NCBI GenBank assembly: GCA_964631125.1
Contig: CAZVYN010000027.1
Span: 1 to 47,066 of the forward strand
Direction of reading: 5' to 3'
Length of the DNA: 47,066 nt
DNA from: CAZVYN01 sp964631125
GTDB taxonomy: Bacteria; Eisenbacteria; RBG-16-71-46; CAIMUX01
The notes beneath the pieces are model-generated. The model saw only the letters and a list, made by a program, of their open reading frames with translations. It did no database searches and was not told the DNA's origin. The position numbers and the translations under genes were made by a program. Shown piece by piece: positions 1 to 6,986 of this stretch (within the stretch, counting starts at the first letter, position 1; each line of letters starts with the position of its first letter).

Positions 1-487
1 CCCCACGCCCCACTCGCTTCTCCCCGATCTGCCCCAACAGATCGAGTATCTCCAGCGCCGCCTGCGCCGCTTCCCATCCCCGTCCCGCCATCTTCACGCC
101 GGCGCGCTCCAGCGCGGCCTCGACCGAAGGGGCGTGCACGATCCCGAGCGTGATCGGGACGCCGTGTTCGAGCGAGAGCCGCAGGAGCCCGCTGCACGCC
201 TCGCGCACCACCACCTCATCGTGGGACGTCTCTCCCTTGATTACACAGCCGACTGCGACGATCGCGTCTTGCCCGCCTCGCGTCAGCAACGCCTGGGCGG
301 CCAGCGGCAATTCCAGGGAGCCGGGGGTCCAGACCACGTCGATCGCCTGTGCGGCGACGCCATGGTGGAGCAGGCACTCGCGCGCCCCCTCGACCAGCTC
401 CGCCGCCACTAGTCGATTGAACCGGCCGGCGATGATCGTGATCTTCCTTCCCTCGCCGGCGATCCGACCTCGGACTTCGCGTTCCAT
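1..487 (-). CDS. ribH: 6,7-dimethyl-8-ribityllumazine synthase (RibH), 3' end cut by window edge
   Basis: Lumazine synthase condenses 5-amino-6-ribitylamino-uracil with 3,4-dihydroxy-2-butanone 4-phosphate, the step before riboflavin synthase. Visible family marks are GRFN near residue 21, a TPGSLELPLAAQ segment (usual form PGAxEIP), GETSHDEVV with the conserved His, and a C-terminal LERAGVKMAGRGWEAA helix. About 162 codons are open with no stop before base 1, close to the usual 155 residues, so only a few C-terminal residues are missing. I chose the ATG at 487 because GGAGGGAG lies just upstream and the product aligns with family N-termini. An ATG at 514 overlaps the ribBA stop by 8 bases and is the alternative. 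It is the last gene of the rib operon in this window. Confidence 0.92.
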   Translation of the reverse strand, partial: MEREVRGRIAGEGRKITIIAGRFNRLVAAELVEGARECLLHHGVAAQAIDVVWTPGSLELPLAAQALLTRGGQDAIVAVGCVIKGETSHDEVVVREACSGLLRLSLEHGVPITLGIVHAPSVEAALERAGVKMAGRGWEAAQAALEILDLLGQIGEKRVGRG

Positions 488-506
488 CTCGCTCCCTCCG
501 GTCTGC

Positions 507-1802
507 TCAGCCATCGGAATCCGGCTCCAGAAGATGGCCCATCTTCTCGCGTTTCGTCTGCAGATACTGTCGATTGTGGGGATTGCCCGGCACCTGGATC
601 GAGACCTGTTCGATCACCTCGAGTCCGTGCGCCGTGATCCCGACTCGCTTCGTCGGGTTGTTGGTCAAGAGCCGGATCTGTCGCAGTCCCATGTCGTGCA
701 GGATCTGCGCGCCGATGCCGTAGTCGCGCTCGTCCGGTCGGAACCCGAGTTGGACGTTGGCCTCGACGGTGTCGAGCCCCTGATCTTGGAGGTGATACGC
801 GCGGAGCTTGTTCTCCAGCCCGATGCCGCGTCCCTCTTGCCGCATATAGAGGAAGACGCCCCGACCCTCCGCCTGGATCCGCTGCAACGCGCGCACCCGC
901 TGCGGGCCGCAATCACAGCGCAGCGAGCCGAGCGAGTCGCCGGTCAGACACTGGGAGTGCACGCGCACCAGGACCGGCTCGGGCGTGCTGACGTCCCCGA
1001 GGACCAAAGCCATGTGGTGGTTCCCATCCAAGACGCTCTCATAGAGCAGGCAACGGAAGTCGCCGAACTCGGTCGGCAGCGCCGTCTCGACCAGCAGGTT
1101 CACCAGCCGCTCGGTCCGCTTGCGGTGCTCGATCAACGCCGCGATCGTGAGCACCTTCAGGCCATGGCGTCGACCCAGCTCCAGCAGCTCGGGCAGCCGC
1201 GCCATCCGTCCGTCCTCGCTCATGATCTCGCAGAGGATTCCCGCCGGCTCCAGCCCCGCCATTCGCGCCAGGTCGATGGCCGCCTCGGTGTGACCGGCGC
1301 GGCGCAACGTTCCTCCCAAGCGCGCTGCGAGCGGGAAGACGTGACCGGGTCGCGCCAGAGCCTCCGGACGCGACTTCGCGTCGAGCAGCACCCGCACCGT
1401 GACCGCGCGGTCGTAGGCCGAGATCCCCGTCTCGATCCCTTCCGCCGCATCGACCGAAACGGTGAACGGCGTGCCGAGCTTGGCCGTGTTGATCGGCGCC
1501 ATCGCGTGGAGCTCCAGCCGGCGGAGTCGCTCTTCTTCCATCGGGACACAGATGAGCCCGCGCCCGATGTGAGCCATGAAGTTGATCGCCTCGGGCGTCA
1601 CCTTCGAGGCCGCCATGATGAGGTCGCCCTCGTTCTCTCGATCCTCGTCGTCGACGACGATGACCATGCGCCCGGCGGAGATCTCGGCCAGCGCCTCTTC
1701 GACGGAGGCCAGCGCCCCCGCGGCGCCGAGCGCCGCCTCGGACGCCAGCTCGGGCGGCATCTCGGGCGGCCCTGGGTGAGGGCGCCCGGTGCGCTGCTTC
1801 AT
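507..1802 (-). CDS. ribBA: Bifunctional 3,4-dihydroxy-2-butanone-4-phosphate synthase / GTP cyclohydrolase II
   Basis: Supplies both precursors of riboflavin: the RibB half makes dihydroxybutanone phosphate from ribulose 5-phosphate, and the RibA half opens GTP. The RibB signature DDEDRENEGDL is at residues 51-61, followed by an AEGIETGISAYDR segment. The RibA half carries the zinc cysteines C285, C296 and C298 (C-x10-C-x-C) and the RQEGRGIGL loop. The 431-residue length is normal for a fusion. The ATG overlaps the ribE stop as ATGA, implying translational coupling. The first 30 or so residues (Pro/Ala-rich) lie outside the fold and may be a linker. All key residues appear intact, so both activities are expected. 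Confidence 0.96.
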   Translation of the reverse strand: MKQRTGRPHPGPPEMPPELASEAALGAAGALASVEEALAEISAGRMVIVVDDEDRENEGDLIMAASKVTPEAINFMAHIGRGLICVPMEEERLRRLELHAMAPINTAKLGTPFTVSVDAAEGIETGISAYDRAVTVRVLLDAKSRPEALARPGHVFPLAARLGGTLRRAGHTEAAIDLARMAGLEPAGILCEIMSEDGRMARLPELLELGRRHGLKVLTIAALIEHRKRTERLVNLLVETALPTEFGDFRCLLYESVLDGNHHMALVLGDVSTPEPVLVRVHSQCLTGDSLGSLRCDCGPQRVRALQRIQAEGRGVFLYMRQEGRGIGLENKLRAYHLQDQGLDTVEANVQLGFRPDERDYGIGAQILHDMGLRQIRLLTNNPTKRVGITAHGLEVIEQVSIQVPGNPHNRQYLQTKREKMGHLLEPDSDG

Positions 1803-2431
1803 CGAATCTCCTCGCGCTCGTCTCGCCCGAAACCGCCCAGCAGCCGTTCCACGTGCTTGGCGAGGATATCCACCTCCAGGTTGACTCGGGCGCCGCGCAC
1901 GTAGGCGCCGACGAGGGTGCGCTCTCGCGTCTCGGGAATGATGTGCACCCAGAAAGCTGCGGGAGAGCGCTCGGTTCGTCCCACCGTCAGGCTGACGCCA
2001 TCGACGGCGATGGAGCCCTTCTCCACGACGTAGCGCGAGAGGTCTTCGGGCAACTCGATCCGGATCGCGTGGTCGTGACCGTCGCGTCGAACCTCGGCCA
2101 CGACGCCGACGCCGTCGACGTGCCCTTGGACCCAGTGCCCCCCCAATCGATCTCCCACTCGCAGGGGCCGCTCCAGATGGACCGAAGCGCCGGGCGAGAG
2201 CTCGCCGAGGGTTGTGCGGCGCAGAGTTTCGCCGACCGCCACCACGCCGAAGGTATCGCCGCCACTCTCATCCTTTGTCGCAATGGTCTGACAGACGCCG
2301 TTCACCGCGATCGATTCGCCCGGTGAGAGTTGCTCCGCGAGGTCCCCCCCGGAGATGCGGAGGGCGCGTCCATCGGTTGTCTCGCGCGTCGCGACGACGA
2401 GTCCGAGTCGTTCGACGAGTCCGGTGAACAC
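1799..2431 (-). CDS. ribE: Riboflavin synthase, alpha subunit type
   Basis: Dismutates two 6,7-dimethyl-8-ribityllumazine molecules to riboflavin. The protein has the two tandem lumazine-binding barrels of the family: the first opens FTGLVERLG, the second follows the GGHWVQGHVDGVG segment. I start it at the GTG at 2431 because FTGLVE should sit at the extreme N-terminus and GGAGGA lies about 6 bases upstream; the result is 210 residues, the usual size. The reading frame is open further upstream, but that part is antiparallel to family alignments and lies inside ribD. The gene overlaps ribD by about 130 bases and ribBA by 4. Confidence 0.93.
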   Translation of the reverse strand: MFTGLVERLGLVVATRETTDGRALRISGGDLAEQLSPGESIAVNGVCQTIATKDESGGDTFGVVAVGETLRRTTLGELSPGASVHLERPLRVGDRLGGHWVQGHVDGVGVVAEVRRDGHDHAIRIELPEDLSRYVVEKGSIAVDGVSLTVGRTERSPAAFWVHIIPETRERTLVGAYVRGARVNLEVDILAKHVERLLGGFGRDEREEIR

Positions 2432-3657
2432 GCGCTTCCTCCGAGGATGCTCTCGACCGTTGCGGCGCGATACAACGCCCATCGATCGACGCCCAGTCGC
2501 TTCTCTGTCTGCAGCTCGAACGGAATCGCGGAACTCAGCGGCTCGACGGCGAACCCCGCCGGCCAACCGCCCGTTCCGCCCACGATCTTGGGGGCGGTGT
2601 AAAGGCTGAGCTCGTCGATCAACCCGGCCTGCAGAAGAGCGCCGGAGAGTCCGGGCCCGGCTTCGGCCAGGATCCGCACGAATCCCTCGTCCGCTGCGCG
2701 CTCGGCCAAGGCGCGCAGATCACAATGACCGCCGCGTCCCGCCGGCAGCTCCCAGACTTCCCATCCCAGCCGCCGGAAGCGTTCCCCTCGCTCCCGAGCC
2801 GCCGCCCGGCGCGTCGCCACGATCAACCGAGGAACCCGTGTCCAGGGACGTCGACCCTCGGATTGCTCATAGTTCCCGACCCGCGTCGTCGCCCCACGCG
2901 GGTCGACGCGTGCGAACGGGACTTCGGCCGCTTGCCAGACGCTCCAGATGCGCGCTCTCGGGTCGATGCGAAGCCGCGAATCTACCACAAGCCTCGAGGG
3001 TGAGGGTCCCGTGACCTCCCGGACATCGAGCGACGGATCATCTGCTCGGACCGTGCCCGCCCCCACCACGACCAGGTCCGCCTCCCGCCGTTCCTGATGC
3101 CCGTGTCGCCTCGCCTCTGCCGCTGTGACCCAGTGCGAGTCGCCCCGGGAGGTCGCCAATCGCCCGTCCAGTGAGGCGGCCACCTTGACCCGGATCCAAG
3201 CCCGGCCAGTCCGGCGCGAGAGGTGGTAGGCCGGGTCCAATTCGATCGCCTCCCGTCCGCCCACACCGACGACGACCGGGATGCCGGCGGCGCGAAGATG
3301 GGCGACGCCACGGCCGCACGTCCTGGGATCCGGGTCGAGGGCCGCGATGAGGACGCGCGAGGGCCTGACCAACGCCACCGCCTCCGCGCACGGGGGCGTT
3401 TTCCCATGGTGGACGCACGGTTCGAGAGTCAGATAGAGAACAGCGCCGCTACGAAGTCGCCCGCTCGAGGAGAAGGCCGAGCCGTCGTCTCGACGCGCCA
3501 GCTCCGCCCATAGAGCCGCCTCCGCGTGGGGGCCACCGAAGGACGCATGGTGGCCGACGGTCCAAGCCCCCGATCGATCCCGGAGCGCCGCCCCCACGAG
3601 CGGGTTGGGGGAAACGCGTCCCTTCCCGCGGGCGGCGACGCGCAGGGCCCGCAGCAT
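2302..3657 (-). CDS. ribD: Bifunctional diaminohydroxyphosphoribosylaminopyrimidine deaminase / 5-amino-6-(5-phosphoribosylamino)uracil reductase
   Basis: Catalyses the second and third steps from GTP to riboflavin. The N-terminal deaminase domain shows SPNPLVGA (residues 16-23), the zinc/catalytic HAE (44-46) and PCVHHGKTPPC (80-90). The reductase domain contains VKVAASLDGRLA and ADDPSLDVR. The start at 3657 has GGAGGGG immediately upstream and no in-frame start codon precedes it for at least 60 bases. The expected C-terminus (WALYRAATVESILGG) falls at the ribE Shine-Dalgarno, but the frame continues for about 45 Ser/Arg-rich codons into ribE. That tail looks like out-of-frame ribE sequence. 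First gene of the rib cluster proper. Confidence 0.93.
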   Translation of the reverse strand: MLRALRVAARGKGRVSPNPLVGAALRDRSGAWTVGHHASFGGPHAEAALWAELARRDDGSAFSSSGRLRSGAVLYLTLEPCVHHGKTPPCAEAVALVRPSRVLIAALDPDPRTCGRGVAHLRAAGIPVVVGVGGREAIELDPAYHLSRRTGRAWIRVKVAASLDGRLATSRGDSHWVTAAEARRHGHQERREADLVVVGAGTVRADDPSLDVREVTGPSPSRLVVDSRLRIDPRARIWSVWQAAEVPFARVDPRGATTRVGNYEQSEGRRPWTRVPRLIVATRRAAARERGERFRRLGWEVWELPAGRGGHCDLRALAERAADEGFVRILAEAGPGLSGALLQAGLIDELSLYTAPKIVGGTGGWPAGFAVEPLSSAIPFELQTEKRLGVDRWALYRAATVESILGGSACSPDSSNDSDSSSRRARQPMDAPSASPGGTSRSNSHRANRSR

Positions 3658-3710
3658 CCCCTCCGGCGGATCCTCCTCTGGTTGGCTGGCGAGAGCCGAG
3701 TCGAGCCGAC

Positions 3711-3995
3711 TCAGACAACCTCCTCGAACCGAGCATCCTCGATCTCAGCGGGGATCTCCTCTGTCCGCTGGGCGGGTCGTCCAACCGGCTCCGAGGCCGC
3801 GCGTGGCGCCGCGGGCGCTCCCCGTCGCACCAACAGTCGGAACGGGGCCGTGAGGAGCGTGAAGAGCACGGCACCGACGAAAATCGCAGCGGCGACGGCC
3901 AGTCCGAAGATGAGCATGGGCAAGACAGCCCAAAAACGGAGGCCGCCACCGGCGCCGACTCGGACGACTCGCGGCCCTCGGGGCATCGGGCTCAT
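3711..3995 (-). CDS. Small membrane protein of unknown function
   Basis: I do not recognise a family. The 94-residue product has a basic N-terminus (residues 1-16), a hydrophobic stretch from about residue 20 to 52 long enough for one or two membrane helices, and a charged, Pro/Ala-rich cytoplasmic-looking tail ending in an acidic segment. Its start overlaps the stop of the upstream zinc-ribbon gene as ATGA, and ribD begins 53 bases after its stop. It therefore probably shares a transcript with both. A shorter start at 3986 is possible. Real-gene status rests on the coupling and the coherent hydrophobic segment. Confidence 0.6.
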   Translation of the reverse strand: MSPMPRGPRVVRVGAGGGLRFWAVLPMLIFGLAVAAAIFVGAVLFTLLTAPFRLLVRRGAPAAPRAASEPVGRPAQRTEEIPAEIEDARFEEVV

Positions 3996-4381
3996 GTCTC
4001 AGTCCCTCCATTCCCCTCGGGGGCCGGAGTGATGCCCAGATCGCGCATCACCACCATCGCGGCCAACCAGTCTCGACGAGGGACCGAGACGGTACCCCAA
4101 TGCGGGAAAGCGACTCCAACCAGACCTGGATACCCCGGCACCACGAGAGTGCGCACCCACGTGGGGATGCCGCGGCTGTCCAGCTCCGCCACCGCCGTCA
4201 GCACCGTCCATTCATCGGGACAGCGGGCCACCAGGGTCCATTCGACGTCGATGGGGCCGGTGGCATCCTCGTCGGCCGTCGTCTCCTCGCGCGGAGGACA
4301 CGCGCAGCCGTCCCCCGACCGGAGACGCGTACGTCCGCAGCGGGAACAGACGAGACCTCGGATGCCAGATCGATTCACCAT
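3992..4381 (-). CDS. Zinc-ribbon protein with DUF2007-like domain
   Basis: The 129-residue product begins with a likely zinc knuckle (Cys12, Cys15, Cys26, Cys28). From about residue 45 it has a fold resembling DUF2007 putative signal-transducing domains: a W-x-x-V-A strand, an E-W-x-V-L helix start, LDSRGIPTWVR, a Gly/Pro-rich loop and a final helix ending RDLGITP. Function is unknown; DUF2007 proteins are small and often found with zinc ribbons. It is translationally coupled to the small membrane protein downstream. The Shine-Dalgarno at 4381 is weak, so the start is not certain. Nothing in the sequence ties it to riboflavin synthesis beyond position. Confidence 0.65.
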   Translation of the reverse strand: MVNRSGIRGLVCSRCGRTRLRSGDGCACPPREETTADEDATGPIDVEWTLVARCPDEWTVLTAVAELDSRGIPTWVRTLVVPGYPGLVGVAFPHWGTVSVPRRDWLAAMVVMRDLGITPAPEGNGGTET

Positions 4382-4482
4382 GGGAAAACGGAGCGCCGCC
4401 CCGCGGGCGAAGTCTGGCGATCGCCGACCCTCGAGTCAATGCCAGCCGGCAAAGCGGAAGGTCAGCACCTCACGGATCCCGA

Positions 4483-4884
4483 TCAAGGATCCCAGTGGTG
4501 GTCGTCGACCGCCACCATGCAGACGATGGCGGTGACATCGCCCGCCTCGATGGTGACTTCGTAGTCGTCGAAGTCCCCGAGGTCACTCGTCGGGCACTCT
4601 CCGATCGCATCCGGCAGATAGCCCGCCTCGATCAGCGTGGAGACCGCGATGACCGCGTCCGTGATCCGCAGCTCGGCGGAGTAGAGGATCGTCTGAGTGA
4701 CGACGTTCTTCTGATTGGAGATGCAGCTACTGCGCTTGGCGCGCGAGGTCGCCCGTAGGAAGTTCGGAATCGCCACGACGCAGAGGATCCCGATGATGGC
4801 GCAGACCGTCATCAACTCGATCAAGGTGAACCCAGCGCGGCGCCGACGGGGCGCCGTCGCATCGAAGGGGCCGCGTCGCGTCAC
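4483..4884 (-). CDS. Prepilin-like protein with type IV pilin / type II pseudopilin N-terminal signal
   Basis: The class III signal is clear: a short basic leader (RRRRAG), then FTLIELMTVCAIIGILCVVAIPNFL, shown here only as a hydrophobic helix with Glu at position +5 of the mature chain. Prepilin peptidase would cut after the Gly. The mature protein is about 112 residues with Cys pairs and an acidic, Asp-rich end (DDHHWDP). The start is uncertain: the frame is open upstream to 5241, but a stem-loop at 5182-5213 separates that part. I chose the GTG at 4884 because it leaves a leader of normal length, though it lacks a good Shine-Dalgarno. No other pilus gene is present in the window. Confidence 0.75.
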   Translation of the reverse strand: MTRRGPFDATAPRRRRAGFTLIELMTVCAIIGILCVVAIPNFLRATSRAKRSSCISNQKNVVTQTILYSAELRITDAVIAVSTLIEAGYLPDAIGECPTSDLGDFDDYEVTIEAGDVTAIVCMVAVDDHHWDP

Positions 4885-5181
4885 GTCGGCGGCATCGAGA
4901 TGGGGCTTCTGCAAAATCCGGAACCCTCCGACCACTCCCCGCGAGGCGCGTGGGGCCACTCGGTCCAACCCGCCACTCGATCCCGCGGCAAGCTGCGTAC
5001 CGACCGAAGCGACCGACTCAACAGACTCGCCGGCTTCCAGATACGCTACCAGGGTCCCCCTCGCCTTCTGCGCGGGAACCGCATCCTGCAAGGCCGACCC
5101 GGAGTTTGCCGAGGCCCGAAGCAGATTGCATTGGGGCATCCGCCCCAGACGTGCAATCGCACACAAGCGACACACAAGCGA
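4885..5181. other. Gene-poor stretch upstream of the prepilin gene
   Basis: About 300 bases between the likely prepilin start and the stem-loop after the PorV-OmpA gene. It stays open in the prepilin frame but encodes low-complexity Ser/Ala/Gly-rich sequence with no family resemblance. It probably holds the prepilin promoter, though I see no convincing -35/-10 pair. If the prepilin had a long leader it would come from here. Confidence 0.4.
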
Positions 5182-5213
5182 GAGGCCGAGAGCACGTTCA
5201 TGCTCTCGGCCTC
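5182..5213 (-). terminator. Stem-loop terminator after the PorV-OmpA gene
   Basis: A perfect 13-bp inverted repeat (GAGGCCGAGAGCA and its complement) with a 6-base loop lies about 48 bases beyond the stop at 5261. On the minus strand it is followed by a T/G-rich run (TCGCTTGTGTGTCGCTTGTG) rather than a pure T tract. That makes it a plausible intrinsic terminator separating the PorV-OmpA transcript from the prepilin gene. Confidence 0.7.
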
Positions 5214-5260
5214 GACTTGCGCCAACGCGCTGATGGCTCACGAACGAGCCGTCGTGCGAA

Positions 5261-6895
5261 TTAGTTGACGATCGTGAACTCCGTACGACGGTTGCGGGCC
5301 CGACCGAGGTCGGTGTCGTTCGTGTCGACCGGGGTGGACTCGCCCTTGCCGGTCGTCTCGAGACTCATCGCGGGGACGCCGCGATTCACGAGATAGTTCT
5401 TGATCGTCTCCGCGCGTCGCTCGGAAAGGTTCTGGTTGGCCTCTTCCGAACCGACGTTGTCGGTATGACCCGTGATCCGCAGACGCAAGCTCGGATCTTC
5501 CTTCATGACGCGGACGACATCCTCCAGGACCGGAATCGGATCAGCGCCGCTGATCTCGGCCGTGCCGAACTTGAAGTTGATGTAGGCCAACGCCGGGATC
5601 CGACGATCCGGTCCCGCCTGATCCGGGCAACCGTCCGCATCCTCGAAGTTGTTGAAGTTCTCGGCGGCGTTCGGGCACTGATCGTTTGCGTCCAAGATGC
5701 CGTCGTTGTCGTTGTCCATATCCGGACAACCGTCGGAGTCCTGGAAGCCATCGAAGTCCTCGGCCTGATTCGGACAATCGTCGTTCGCGTCCGCCAGTCC
5801 GTCCCCGTCATTGTCCGGGTCCGGGCAACCGTCCGTGTCGGCGAATCCGTCGAAGTCCTCCGGCTGATCCGGGCACTGATCGCGATCGTCAGAGATTCCG
5901 TCTCCGTCGCGATCGCCCATTCCGCCCGACATCCGGCGCGGCGTCACCTCGTCCTTGTCGAAACCGAGGGTGATGCTGAACCGGTGGTTCTCGTCCAAGA
6001 ACGTCTCCGGCTCGACCACGTAGGCGTAGTCGAAGCGAAGGAAGTCGAACGAGATCCCGAGACCGCCCGCGAACTTGTCGTGATTCAGCCCCATCCGGAC
6101 GGCAGCTCCGAGATCATCGTTGATCCCGACCGCGTACTCCGCGCCGGCGTGGAACCGATAGTCGTCCTCATCGCGGGTCTTCTCGACATCGAACGCAGCC
6201 GTCAGTCCGTCCATCGGGACGATACCGACACCGGCGCGCAACGTAGCCGGGATGTCGTTGACATCCTCGACCGAACCGAGCTTGCCCGCGATGTTCTGCG
6301 CCGAGACGCCGACCCGCGCGTACTCCGTCAGCTCGAGGCCGGCGCCGAGATCGAGTCCGAAACCGCTGGCGGCATCGTCACCCGCTACCTCGGCTCCGAT
6401 CGACTCCCGTAGGTACTTGCCCGAGAGACCAAGCGAGAAGACGTCCCATCGCTTGGCCAACGACAGCTGGAGCGCGTTGTCGGAGAAGTTGAAGTCACCC
6501 TTCAACGCGCCAGCGGCGTCGCGCTGCTCGATGTCGCTCATACCGGCGTTCTGCCAGCTGGCGGCGTAGGCGCCCCACTCAGCGTTTCTCGCCACTGAAA
6601 CATAGTTGTGGCTACGGTCGACATTCATGCCGCCCGTGTACATACCCGTGACTTCCCAACCGGTCATCCAAGTCAGACCGGCCGGATTCCAATACGCGGC
6701 AGTGGCGTCGTCGGCAACTCCGACGAACGCGCCACCCATTCCAAGAGCCCGAGCACCCGCGCCGATCCGGAGATACGGCACGTTCCGGTTGCTCGTGCCA
6801 TCCCCCGCGGCGTAGACCGCAGGGGCCGTGATCGGAAGCATCGCCGCAGCGACCGCGAGGGCCACGGGCAGGGCGTTCCGCATCCGTCCAAACAT
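5261..6895 (-). CDS. Outer-membrane fusion: PorV/UPF0164-like beta-barrel, thrombospondin type 3 repeats, OmpA peptidoglycan-binding domain
   Basis: A 544-residue protein with a signal peptide (residues 1-29, ending VYAAG). The PorV/UPF0164 hallmark GARALGMGGAFVGVADDA with YWNPAGL follows, then barrel strands to about residue 320. Residues 325-427 hold three calcium-binding TSP3 units of the form DxDxDGxxD-xxDxCPxxxEDFDGFxDxDGCPD. Residues 432-544 are an OmpA-C domain with TGHTDNVG and LSERRAE. Predicted location is the outer membrane, with OmpA gripping peptidoglycan. The start at 6895 has a strong AAGGAGG. It lies 91 bases after the giant surface protein gene, same strand. PorV in type IX secretion carries C-terminal-domain cargo; a similar role here is inference. 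Confidence 0.9.
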   Translation of the reverse strand: MFGRMRNALPVALAVAAAMLPITAPAVYAAGDGTSNRNVPYLRIGAGARALGMGGAFVGVADDATAAYWNPAGLTWMTGWEVTGMYTGGMNVDRSHNYVSVARNAEWGAYAASWQNAGMSDIEQRDAAGALKGDFNFSDNALQLSLAKRWDVFSLGLSGKYLRESIGAEVAGDDAASGFGLDLGAGLELTEYARVGVSAQNIAGKLGSVEDVNDIPATLRAGVGIVPMDGLTAAFDVEKTRDEDDYRFHAGAEYAVGINDDLGAAVRMGLNHDKFAGGLGISFDFLRFDYAYVVEPETFLDENHRFSITLGFDKDEVTPRRMSGGMGDRDGDGISDDRDQCPDQPEDFDGFADTDGCPDPDNDGDGLADANDDCPNQAEDFDGFQDSDGCPDMDNDNDGILDANDQCPNAAENFNNFEDADGCPDQAGPDRRIPALAYINFKFGTAEISGADPIPVLEDVVRVMKEDPSLRLRITGHTDNVGSEEANQNLSERRAETIKNYLVNRGVPAMSLETTGKGESTPVDTNDTDLGRARNRRTEFTIVN

Positions 6896-6948
6896 CTCCC
6901 TACCTCCTTGTTGAACCTGTGTGTCGTTTCTCATTTTGTGCGCTTCGA

Positions 6949-6983
6949 GTCGAGGGAGAGGCTCGGCGCCTCTCCCCATCGAC
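6949..6983 (-). repeat. Intercistronic stem-loop between giant gene and PorV-OmpA gene
   Basis: The core is a perfect 9-bp inverted repeat (GGGAGAGGC / GCCTCTCCC, 5-base loop). A further 5 bp (GTCGA/TCGAC) extends it across a 2-base bulge. It begins 4 bases after the giant gene stop and has no T run behind it, so I read it as an mRNA stability or partial-termination element that sets different levels of the two products. A weak terminator is the alternative. Confidence 0.55.
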
Positions 6984-6986
6984 CCT

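Noticed and set aside
150..1904. A 584-codon plus-strand open frame over ribH, ribBA and ribE
   Set aside because: Opposes three genes with clear active-site motifs; the product is Arg/Ser-rich with no family resemblance.
3657..4381. An FMN riboswitch upstream of ribD
   Set aside because: ribD is preceded closely by coupled genes, and I see no conserved RFN element core in the available spacer of 53 bases.
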